The position numbers and the translations under genes were made by a program. The notes beneath the pieces were generated by a model. It worked only from the letters and a program-made list of their open reading frames with translations. It was not told the origin of the DNA and ran no database searches. Shown here piece by piece: positions 52,950 through 60,563 of a DNA stretch of 64,000 nt; position 1 is the stretch's first letter; each line of letters starts with the position of its first letter. The stretch comes from an uncultured Cellulophaga sp. (GTDB lineage Bacteria; Bacteroidota; Bacteroidia; Flavobacteriales; Flavobacteriaceae). The stretch covers positions 31,754 to 95,753 of the forward strand of contig CANLOV010000012.1 in the NCBI GenBank assembly GCA_947492955.1, given 5' to 3'.

Positions 52950-54035
52950 CTAATTAAGCATTAGCGTATTATATAACTCCTTAGTCTCTTCAATGGTTTT
53001 TTTAATATTATAAACAGTTTCTATTCTTTCTTTTGCAGCTATCCCCATCTGCTTTCTTAAAGTTTCGTTAGCTGCCAATTTGCTTATGGCTTCTCCTATA
53101 GCTCTACTGTCTTTTACAGGAACAACAATACCGCTATTTTTATCTATTAACTCTGTACACCCCCCTGCGTTGGTCATAATTATTGGTTTCCCAACACACA
53201 TGGCTTCACTTATAGCTCTACCAAAACCCTCTTTTAAAGATGTTTGTGCATAAATATCGGCTCCTTTTATTAAAGATATTACGTCTGTTCTATGTCCTAA
53301 TAAATGAATATTGTTCTTAATTGGACTATTATTTACAAGCTTTAAAATTTTTGGATTATCGCAATCCTTACCCAACATTACATAATGTATTTCTTTTGCA
53401 CTTTTTATGTGGTAACTACTTTCTATAAAAAACTCTACCCCTTTTACTTTTAAATAATTTGCAGCCATACATACCACAATAGCATTTTTATCTATACCTA
53501 AACTACTATAATTAAAGGGAATTACATTTTTAAACCAACCAGAGTCATAACCTTTAAATATTCTAACTGCTTTCTGTTTTCTTTTTCCAAAAAGTTGTTT
53601 TCTTACATGGTTATACACATAATTACTATTGCATATAATTTTATCGTTTCTAGAACTTAAATAGGTAAAATACGCACTTGGATCGTGCCAATGTAAGCTT
53701 ACAGAACCCATATATGCTATTACTTTTACATTAAGTTCTTTAGTAGCCAAAATAACATTTCTTGTTACTTTACCATTAAACAAATGTATAATATCAAAAT
53801 TATTTTCAGAGATAACTTTCTTAACTCTCTTTACGTATTCTAAATCTACTTTTGTTTCTGGAAAATCATGAATTACTGGTACATTAGCATCTTTAAAGCA
53901 TTTTAAAATTTCATCAGAAAAATTAGCCATTACAGTAATGTCTACTCCTTGTTTTCTTAAACCAATTAAAAGTTCGAATTGAGCTTTATAACTATTTGTA
54001 CTTCCTTTATAAGCTCCTATAGAAATTACTTTCAT
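52950..54035 (-). CDS. Glycosyltransferase family 4, minus strand
   Basis: A 361-residue GT-B protein, the only minus-strand gene inside the glycan cluster. SIGAYKGSTNSYKAQFELLI opens the N-terminal domain. VVCMAANYLKVKGVEFFIES and IYAQTSLKEGFGRAISEAMC (the E-x7-E donor-binding motif) with VGKPIIMTNAGGCTELI form the C-terminal domain. The opposite direction and its own promoter-like element (54090-54097) imply separate expression or an insertion/inversion in the cluster's history (inference). Confidence 0.88.
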   Translation of the reverse strand: MKVISIGAYKGSTNSYKAQFELLIGLRKQGVDITVMANFSDEILKCFKDANVPVIHDFPETKVDLEYVKRVKKVISENNFDIIHLFNGKVTRNVILATKELNVKVIAYMGSVSLHWHDPSAYFTYLSSRNDKIICNSNYVYNHVRKQLFGKRKQKAVRIFKGYDSGWFKNVIPFNYSSLGIDKNAIVVCMAANYLKVKGVEFFIESSYHIKSAKEIHYVMLGKDCDNPKILKLVNNSPIKNNIHLLGHRTDVISLIKGADIYAQTSLKEGFGRAISEAMCVGKPIIMTNAGGCTELIDKNSGIVVPVKDSRAIGEAISKLAANETLRKQMGIAAKERIETVYNIKKTIEETKELYNTLMLN

Positions 54036-54395
54036 AATTAGTTTTTACTTTTTTAAGTATATATTAATATTGCTGCACAGTATACACAACAAATGTATTA
54101 TTTATTAACTTAAAATATATTACCTAATGGTTTTTTGAAAGTATAAAAAAGATATAGCATATTAATTGTTCTATTTTCTATAATAGTTTACTTTCACATT
54201 TTTTTTATTTAAATTAATAAGTGTGAACAAAATTGTAATATAAACAGCAGATTTTGGCAAAAAACAGGGGTATATAACTCATAAAAAATTGATAGCGTAG
54301 ATTTCTTCGCTTTTACAGACAATTTAGAAAAGTATCTAAACCTTGGGCAGGTATTGAAAATTGTTTCACAATCTAAAAAAATATTAGAATATAAA
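54036..54395. other. Divergent intergenic region within the glycan cluster
   Basis: About 360 nt of AT-rich DNA between divergent genes. The minus-strand -7 element TACATTTG at 54090-54097 could drive the GT4 gene with a leader of about 48 nt. On the plus side no clear promoter, RNA or repeat is seen. Confidence 0.5.
54090..54097 (-). promoter_or_regulatory. -7 element for the minus-strand GT4 gene
   Basis: TACATTTG on the minus strand is a perfect TAnnTTTG and sits 55 nt upstream of the ATG at 54035. A -33 element was not found. Confidence 0.4.
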
Positions 54396-55184
54396 ATGAT
54401 TACAGTAATTATTTCTTACTACAAAGCCTTAGACAATTTAAAACTTATATTAAAAGCATTAAATAATCAAAGTCAAAAAGATTTTGAAGTTATTATTTCT
54501 GAAGATGACATTAATAATGAAACTATAGAATTTGTAAAAAAAAATAAAACTAAATACGCTTTTCCCATACAGCATGTACACCAAATAGAAGATAACGGTT
54601 TCCGTAAAAACATGATGTTAAACAAATCTATAAAAGCATCAAAATACGAAACCTTAGTTTTTATAGATGGAGATTGTATTCCGCATAAACATTTTGTAAA
54701 AGCTTATATTAAAAATTCTGAAAGCGGCTATATTTTATGGGGAAGAAGAGTTATGTTAGAAAAAAGAATAACAGCCAAACTCTTAAAAACTAAATCTTTA
54801 AAATTATTAAATTTTATTTCCTTATTATTTTCAAATTCAGAAAAAATAAAGGATGGAATTTATAGCCCGTTAATTAGCCTTACATTTAAAGAAAAAGGAT
54901 TAAAAGGATGTAATTGGGGTATAAAAAAAGAACATTTAATAGCTGTTAATGGTTTTGATGAAGATTATATTAGAGCAGCTGTTGGTGAGGATGATGATAT
55001 AGAATGGCGATTAAAAGAAAATGGCCTCAAAAAAAAATCATTAAAAAACAAAGCTATTGTTTATCATTTATATCATCCACGATCATACGCCAATAAAGAT
55101 GTTGAAATAAATAATAATTTACTTAATGCTAAAAAAAAATTATACCATATTAAATGCTTAAATGGTATTAATAAATTACATTAA
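54396..55184 (+). CDS. Glycosyltransferase family 2 with Glyco_transf_7-like C-terminus
   Basis: A GT-A protein of 262 residues from the ATG at 54396. A TTG 42 nt upstream opens the frame but adds residues of no family character. MITVIISYYKALDNLKLILK begins the nucleotide-binding fold; TLVFIDGDCIPHKHF gives a DxD-like metal site. The C-terminal GCNWGIKKEHLIAVNGFDED, followed by AAVGEDDDIEWRL, matches the galactosyltransferase-like Glyco_transf_7C region. Donor and acceptor are unknown. Confidence 0.87.
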   Translation: MITVIISYYKALDNLKLILKALNNQSQKDFEVIISEDDINNETIEFVKKNKTKYAFPIQHVHQIEDNGFRKNMMLNKSIKASKYETLVFIDGDCIPHKHFVKAYIKNSESGYILWGRRVMLEKRITAKLLKTKSLKLLNFISLLFSNSEKIKDGIYSPLISLTFKEKGLKGCNWGIKKEHLIAVNGFDEDYIRAAVGEDDDIEWRLKENGLKKKSLKNKAIVYHLYHPRSYANKDVEINNNLLNAKKKLYHIKCLNGINKLH

Positions 55185-55204
55185 TAAATGCTATAGTTAA
55201 ATTA

Positions 55205-55212
55205 TATATTTG
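55205..55212 (+). promoter_or_regulatory. -7 element before the GT4/GT fusion genes
   Basis: TATATTTG is a perfect TAnnTTTG; the transcript would start near 55219, 12 nt before the ATG at 55231. No -33 match is obvious. Confidence 0.4.
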
Positions 55213-55230
55213 TAAAAATTCATCTAAATA

Positions 55231-56346
55231 ATGAGAATAGGTTTTGAGGCAAAAAGAGTATTTCATAATAATACGGGCTTAGGTAATTATGGTAGAGATG
55301 TTGTTCGTATTTTAAAAGGCTATACAACAATTAATACTTTTGTATTGTACAATACTAAACCTTCTTCCAAAAAAAGAATAGCCCCTTCAAAAAGAATAGA
55401 AATAAAATACCCTGAAACTTCTTTTTGGAAAAAATTCTCATCTATCTGGAGACTTGGACCAGTAACTCATCAGATAAAAAAAGACAATATAGATTTATAT
55501 CATGGTCTTTCTGGTGAAATCCCTGCTGGGCTAAAAAAAAATAAAATTCCAACAGTAGTTACAATTCATGATTTAATTTTTCTAAGTCATCCACAATATT
55601 ATTCTTTTTTTGATAGAGTAATTCATAAGAAAAAATTTAGCCATGCTGCAAAAAATGCAGATAAAGTAATTGCTATAAGCGAACAAACCAAAAGAGATAT
55701 AATTAAATATTTAAATATAAGTGGCGATAAAATAGAAGTTATATACCAAGGATGTAACGATGCTTTTAAACAAACCTATTCGGATTTAGAAAAAAATGAT
55801 GTAACGAAAAAATATAAGCTTAAAAATGAGTTTATTTTAAATGTAGGTACTATTGAAGAACGAAAAAACGCATTAACTATAGTAAAGGCTATAAAAGGTA
55901 CAAATTATAATTTAATACTAGTTGGTGGCGAAAAGGAATACGCAAAAAAAATTCATTCTTATATAAAAGAAAACAACTTACAATCACAAGTTTCATTTTT
56001 AAAAAACGTAAGTACAAAAGAGCTCGCAATTATTTATCAACTAGCTACAGTGTTTTGTTATCCTTCCTTATGCGAAGGCTTTGGTATACCGATAATAGAA
56101 GCTTTATTTAGTAAAACACCAGTAATAACCTCTAAAGGCAATTGTTTCCCTGAAGCCGCAGGGCCTAATTCAATATTTATAGATGCAAAAGATAGTAATA
56201 GTCTTAAAGTAGAATTAGAAAAATTATTTTCAGATGCTAAATTAAGAGCTAATATTTGCGAAAAAGGTTTTATACACGCTCAAAAATTCTCTGATGAAAA
56301 TGTAGCTAAAAATTTATATAATGTTTATAAATCTTTAGCTCAATGA
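55231..56346 (+). CDS. Glycosyltransferase family 4 (mannosyltransferase-like)
   Basis: A 371-residue GT-B enzyme of the WbaZ/MtfB type. MRIGFEAKRVFHNNTGLGNY contains the acceptor-side Gly-rich loop. DLYHGLSGEIPAGLKKNKIP and VVTIHDLIFLSHPQYYSFFD are characteristic of mannosyltransferases of this group. FILNVGTIEERKNALTIVKA and CYPSLCEGFGIPIIEALFSK (E-x7-E) form the donor site. The last codons overlap the ATG of the fusion gene by 4 nt, so the two are translationally coupled. Confidence 0.9.
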   Translation: MRIGFEAKRVFHNNTGLGNYGRDVVRILKGYTTINTFVLYNTKPSSKKRIAPSKRIEIKYPETSFWKKFSSIWRLGPVTHQIKKDNIDLYHGLSGEIPAGLKKNKIPTVVTIHDLIFLSHPQYYSFFDRVIHKKKFSHAAKNADKVIAISEQTKRDIIKYLNISGDKIEVIYQGCNDAFKQTYSDLEKNDVTKKYKLKNEFILNVGTIEERKNALTIVKAIKGTNYNLILVGGEKEYAKKIHSYIKENNLQSQVSFLKNVSTKELAIIYQLATVFCYPSLCEGFGIPIIEALFSKTPVITSKGNCFPEAAGPNSIFIDAKDSNSLKVELEKLFSDAKLRANICEKGFIHAQKFSDENVAKNLYNVYKSLAQ

Positions 56347-58196
56347 AAACTATTTGCTTTTTTAACACAACACAATCTTGGGGAGGTGGCGAAAAATGGC
56401 ACTTAGAAACATGTTCCCATATGTTTAATAATGGTTATAAAGTTTTATTTATAACCAATGAAAAAAGTGAGCTTTATAAAAAATTACAAAAAACTAAAAT
56501 AAATCATATTGGTTTAAACATTACCAACTTAAGTTTTACAAACCTATTTACAATTAATAAGGTAAAAAGAATTCTTAAAAAAAATAATGTAGAAACTATT
56601 ATAATAAACCTATCTAGAGATTTAAAAATTGCTGGTTTGTCATCAAAAATCGCTGGTGTTAATAGGATTATATACAGACGCGGGAGTGCTATCCCCATTA
56701 AAAACTCATTTATAAACAGGTACTATTTTAAAAACATTATAACAGATATTTTAGCCAATTCTGCAGCCACAAAAAAAACGGTATTACAAAACAATCCAAA
56801 ACTTTTTCCAGAAAAAAAAATACAAGTAATTTATAACGGTATAGATGTAGATGCTTTTATAGCAAAGGAATATAACCCTACTTATATTAAAAATAAAAAT
56901 GAATTAGTTTTAGTTAATCTAGGTAGGCTAGAGTTTCAGAAGAATCAAAAATTTTTAATTGAATTAGCTAAAGAGTTAAAAAAAAGAGCGGTTAAGTTTA
57001 AGTTAATAATTGGTGGAGAAGGAAGGCTTAAAAATGAATTAATAGAATTAACAAAAAACTACAATCTAGAAAAAGAAATTCTTTTCCCTGGCTTTATAGA
57101 AAAACCCAAAGATTTAATTCTATCTGGCGATATCTTTCTTCTTTCATCTTTATGGGAAGGTTTTGGATATGTATTAGCAGAAGCTGCTTTGTGCAAAAAA
57201 CCAATAATTGCTTTTAATACAAGTAGTAACCCTGAGGTTGTTAAAAATAACATAAGTGGTTTTTTAACCCCTTTAAACGATATAAATATTTTTGCTGATA
57301 AAGTTGAGTACTTAAAAAACAATCCTACAAAGATGAATGAAATGGGTTTTAATGGTTATCAAAACACATTAGATACTTTTGATAGCAAAAAAAATCAAAA
57401 ATTAATTGAGGAATATCTTGTTGGTAAAGAAAAAAGTAACAAAATAACAGCTTTATTAATTACCTATAATGAAATTAACAATATAGACACCATACTAGAA
57501 AACATAAGTTTTGCTAATGAAATAATAGTAGTAGACTCTTATAGTACAGACGGTACTATCGAAAGAATTAAAGAACATAAAAAAGTAAAGTTAATACAGC
57601 GGGAGTTTAAAAACTATACAGACCAAAAAGCTTTTGCTTTAAAACAAGCTACTTATAATTGGATTTTATTTTTAGATGCAGATGAAAGATTAGATATAAA
57701 TCTGCAAAAAGAAATACTATCTATTACAAATTCTAATACTACAACAGCCGATGCCTATTATTTCTATAGAACTTTTATGTTTAAAGATGAAGTGTTAAAA
57801 TTTAGTGGCTCGCAAAGTGATAAAAATTATCGTCTATTTAAAAAAGACAAAGTTAATTTTGTAGACAACAGAACAGTACACGAAACATTAATTGTAAATG
57901 GTGAAACAGGAAGTTTAAAGAATAAATTAATACATTATTGCTATAGTAGTTATAATGACTACAAAGGAAAAATGATTAAATATGGCAAAATGAAAGCTTT
58001 TGATGAATTAAAAAAAGACTATACCCCAAATAGTTTTCATTTTATTATTAAACCTGCTTACAAATTTTTCTATAATTACATTCTTAGGTTAGGCATTTTA
58101 GACGGAAAAAAAGGAATAATTATAAGTTACCTTAGTGCCTTAGGTGTACACGCTAGATATAAAGAATTAAAACGTTTGAGAAATGCAACAAAATAA
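56343..58196 (+). CDS. Bifunctional glycosyltransferase: GT4 fused to GT2
   Basis: This 617-residue protein joins two transferases. Residues 1-360 form a GT-B family 4 enzyme (FNTTQSWGGGEKWHLETCSH, VNLGRLEFQKNQKFLIELAK, SLWEGFGYVLAEAALCKKP with E-x7-E). Residues 367-617 form a GT-A family 2 enzyme (ITALLITYNEINNIDTILEN, EIIVVDSYSTDGTIERI, LFLDADERLDINL). The second half is a paralogue of the whole protein at 50973-51782, with identical stretches such as EIIVVDSYSTDGT, DKNYRLF and LRLGILDGKKG. The two activities may add two consecutive sugars. It overlaps tsaC by 14 nt. Confidence 0.9.
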   Translation: MKTICFFNTTQSWGGGEKWHLETCSHMFNNGYKVLFITNEKSELYKKLQKTKINHIGLNITNLSFTNLFTINKVKRILKKNNVETIIINLSRDLKIAGLSSKIAGVNRIIYRRGSAIPIKNSFINRYYFKNIITDILANSAATKKTVLQNNPKLFPEKKIQVIYNGIDVDAFIAKEYNPTYIKNKNELVLVNLGRLEFQKNQKFLIELAKELKKRAVKFKLIIGGEGRLKNELIELTKNYNLEKEILFPGFIEKPKDLILSGDIFLLSSLWEGFGYVLAEAALCKKPIIAFNTSSNPEVVKNNISGFLTPLNDINIFADKVEYLKNNPTKMNEMGFNGYQNTLDTFDSKKNQKLIEEYLVGKEKSNKITALLITYNEINNIDTILENISFANEIIVVDSYSTDGTIERIKEHKKVKLIQREFKNYTDQKAFALKQATYNWILFLDADERLDINLQKEILSITNSNTTTADAYYFYRTFMFKDEVLKFSGSQSDKNYRLFKKDKVNFVDNRTVHETLIVNGETGSLKNKLIHYCYSSYNDYKGKMIKYGKMKAFDELKKDYTPNSFHFIIKPAYKFFYNYILRLGILDGKKGIIISYLSALGVHARYKELKRLRNATK

Positions 58197-58767
58197 AAAT
58201 CAAACTTTAACACAAGAAATTAATAAAACAATTGAAGTCTTAAAAAATGGCGGACTTATCCTCTACCCTACAGATACTGTATGGGGAATAGGTTGTGATG
58301 CAACTAATGAAGAAGCTGTAAAAAAAATCTACAGTTTAAAAAAACGAGAAGATTCTAAAGCACTAATATGCTTGGTTGCTAATGATTTTATGCTAGAAAA
58401 CTATGTAGAAAAAGTACCAGATGCCGCTTATGATATTATAGATTTAGCTACAAAACCAACCACTATAATTTATGATAATCCAAAAAAAATTGCAAAAAAC
58501 CTTATTGCAAATGATAATACCTTGGCTATAAGAATAGCATCAGATCAATTTTGCGAGTATTTAATAAAAAAGTTTAAAAAGCCTATTGTATCTACATCAG
58601 CTAATATTTCTGGTTTTCCAACTCCAAAGAGTTTTAAACAAATAAGTAACGATATTTTAAAAGGAGTAGACTATATAGTAAATTTGCATAGAGATAAAGA
58701 AAACAAATCGCCTTCATCTATTATTAAATTAAGTAATAATGGAATTGTAAAAGTGATTAGAGATTAA
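58183..58767 (+). CDS. tsaC: L-threonylcarbamoyladenylate synthase (TsaC/Sua5 family)
   Basis: TsaC makes threonylcarbamoyl-AMP from Thr, bicarbonate and ATP, for the t6A37 modification of tRNAs reading ANN codons. The 194-residue single domain has NGGLILYPTDTVWGIGCDAT, KIYSLKKREDSKALICLVAN and PIVSTSANISGFPTPKSF. Its ending, SPSSIIKLSNNGIVKVIR, is standard. It starts inside the last codons of the fusion glycosyltransferase, a link of position rather than function. Confidence 0.94.
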   Translation: MQQNKNQTLTQEINKTIEVLKNGGLILYPTDTVWGIGCDATNEEAVKKIYSLKKREDSKALICLVANDFMLENYVEKVPDAAYDIIDLATKPTTIIYDNPKKIAKNLIANDNTLAIRIASDQFCEYLIKKFKKPIVSTSANISGFPTPKSFKQISNDILKGVDYIVNLHRDKENKSPSSIIKLSNNGIVKVIRD

Positions 58768-58768
58768 A

Positions 58769-60196
58769 ATGACGAAAGAAAATTACAAAGAAGCATTACA
58801 AGACCCTATTTTTTCTAGTATTACACAAGCTGCCAAAGAAATTTCTGTAGATTGTTACGTAATTGGCGGTTTTGTTAGAGACTATCTGCTAAAAAGAGGA
58901 ACTGCTAAAGATATAGATGTTGTTGCTATAGGTAGTGGTATAGAACTCGCTAAAAAAGTGGCACAAAAATTACCCAATAAACCAGAAGTTACCGTTTTTA
59001 AAAATTTTGGTACTGCTATGATAAAACATAATGGTATTGAACTAGAGTTTGTTGGTGCCAGAAAAGAAAGTTATCACCGAGATAGTAGAAAACCAATTGT
59101 AGAAGATGGCACCTTAGATGATGATCAAAGAAGAAGAGATTTTACTATAAATGCTTTGGCTTTATCTTTAAACCAAGAAAACTTTGGAAATTTACTAGAC
59201 CCTTTTAGCGGTATTTCTGATTTAGAAAAGAAGATTCTACGAACACCATTAGAACCAGGAATTACCTATTCTGACGACCCCTTAAGAATGATGAGAGCAA
59301 TTAGATTTGCTTCACAACTAAATTTTACTATACACCCTATATCTCTAAAAGCAATTGCGGAAAATAACGGCCGTATTAAGATTATTTCCAATGAACGTAT
59401 TGTAGACGAACTTCATAAAATTATCGCAAGTAAGCAACCTTCTATAGGTTTTTCTCTATTAAATAAAACAGGCTTACTTCACTATATTTTACCAGAATTA
59501 ACTGCATTACAAGGGATTGAAGAAATTGAAGGTCAAAAGCATAAAGATAATTTTTGGCACACTTTAGAGGTGGTAGATAATATTGCAAAAACTACAGATA
59601 ATTTGTGGTTACGATGGGCAGCCTTGTTACACGATATAGGAAAAGCACCCACTAAAAAATTTGATAAAAAAATTGGTTGGACATTTCATAGTCACGAATT
59701 TGTAGGAGCTAAAATGGTATACAAATTATTTAAAAGGCTTAGAATGCCATTGAACGATAAAATGAAATTTGTTCAAAAAATGGTTTTAATGAGCTCTAGA
59801 CCTATTGTATTATCAAACGACTCCGCTACAGATTCTGCTGTAAGGAGACTTGTATTTGATGCAGGAGATTATGTAGATGATTTAATGACATTATGTGAAG
59901 CAGATATTACTACTAAAAATACAGCAAAACAAAAAAAGTATAAAAACAACTTTAAAATTGTTAGGGAAAAAATTATTGAAGTAGAAGAAAGAGACCATAT
60001 TCGTAATTTTCAACCACCAGTTAGTGGAGAAGAAATAATGAAAACTTTCAACCTAAAACCCTCCAAAGAAATTGGCATTATAAAAGATGCTATAAAAGAA
60101 GCTATATTAGAAGGAGATATTCCAAATGATTATAATGCTGCATATTCATTTATGATAAAAAAAGGAAAAGAGTTAGGATTACATATTAATCATTAA
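58769..60196 (+). CDS. CCA tRNA nucleotidyltransferase / poly(A) polymerase family with HD domain
   Basis: A 475-residue class II nucleotidyltransferase. The head domain has VIGGFVRDYLLKRGTAKDID with the DxD pair, followed by RRRDFTINALALSL and DDPLRMMRAIRFASQLNF. The body binds tRNA, and an HD phosphohydrolase domain with LLHDIGKAPTKKFDKK follows at about residue 285. It adds or repairs the CCA end of tRNAs; whether it is a full CCA enzyme or an A- or CC-adding one cannot be told. It follows tsaC by 1 nt, forming a tRNA-maturation pair. Confidence 0.92.
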   Translation: MTKENYKEALQDPIFSSITQAAKEISVDCYVIGGFVRDYLLKRGTAKDIDVVAIGSGIELAKKVAQKLPNKPEVTVFKNFGTAMIKHNGIELEFVGARKESYHRDSRKPIVEDGTLDDDQRRRDFTINALALSLNQENFGNLLDPFSGISDLEKKILRTPLEPGITYSDDPLRMMRAIRFASQLNFTIHPISLKAIAENNGRIKIISNERIVDELHKIIASKQPSIGFSLLNKTGLLHYILPELTALQGIEEIEGQKHKDNFWHTLEVVDNIAKTTDNLWLRWAALLHDIGKAPTKKFDKKIGWTFHSHEFVGAKMVYKLFKRLRMPLNDKMKFVQKMVLMSSRPIVLSNDSATDSAVRRLVFDAGDYVDDLMTLCEADITTKNTAKQKKYKNNFKIVREKIIEVEERDHIRNFQPPVSGEEIMKTFNLKPSKEIGIIKDAIKEAILEGDIPNDYNAAYSFMIKKGKELGLHINH

Positions 60197-60294
60197 CATG
60201 TTTTGTAAGAAATTTATCAATTTGTAAGAAAAAAAATAGAATTCAACAAGAATTTGGTTTTTAATTAAAGTTTAAGTGTTCATTACAACATCTT

Positions 60295-60327
60295 TTTGTA
60301 ATATACAATAAAAAGATACTAAGTTTG
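60295..60327 (+). promoter_or_regulatory. Bacteroidota promoter upstream of the giant secreted protein
   Basis: TTTG (60295-60298) and TAAGTTTG (60320-60327) are separated by 21 nt, an excellent match to TTTG-N19-21-TAnnTTTG. Transcription would start near 60334, 22 nt before a short ORF and about 230 nt before the ATG of the large gene at 60564. The remaining gap (60197-60563) holds only the mini-ORF and an AT-rich inverted repeat. Confidence 0.6.
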
Positions 60328-60355
60328 TTTTAACCATTAATTAAACCTAAACACA

Positions 60356-60388
60356 ATGAAAACTAAAGCTTTCTTTCCTCTTTCATAA
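60356..60388 (+). other. Mini-ORF in the leader of the giant secreted protein gene
   Basis: ATG at 60356 opens a 10-codon ORF, MKTKAFFPLS, closed by TAA. It lies 22 nt downstream of the predicted transcription start. It may be a leader peptide, or the surviving start of a lost secreted-protein gene, since the sequence looks like the head of a signal peptide. Whether it is translated is unknown. Confidence 0.35.
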
Positions 60389-60485
60389 AATTAACATTTT
60401 ATCTATAATGTAAGTTTTTTAAAGAAAATACATTTTTAATCGATAAAAATATACACTTAATCGGCTAATGTAATTAGTTACTACG

Positions 60486-60505
60486 TATATACTCATAAGT
60501 ATATA
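60486..60505. repeat. Inverted repeat before the giant secreted protein gene
   Basis: TATATACT (60486-60493) and AGTATATA (60498-60505) pair around CATA. It could be an operator or a weak leader hairpin; AT-only stems of this size also occur by chance in such DNA. Confidence 0.3.
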
Positions 60506-60563
60506 AATAACTCTATTTTGTTAAAATACTATTTAATTACAACCACCAATATATTCCTACGTA

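Noticed and set aside
54354..54395. TTG start extending the GT2 gene upstream
   Set aside because: The added 14 residues show no family similarity; the ATG at 54396 starts right at the first beta strand of the GT-A fold.
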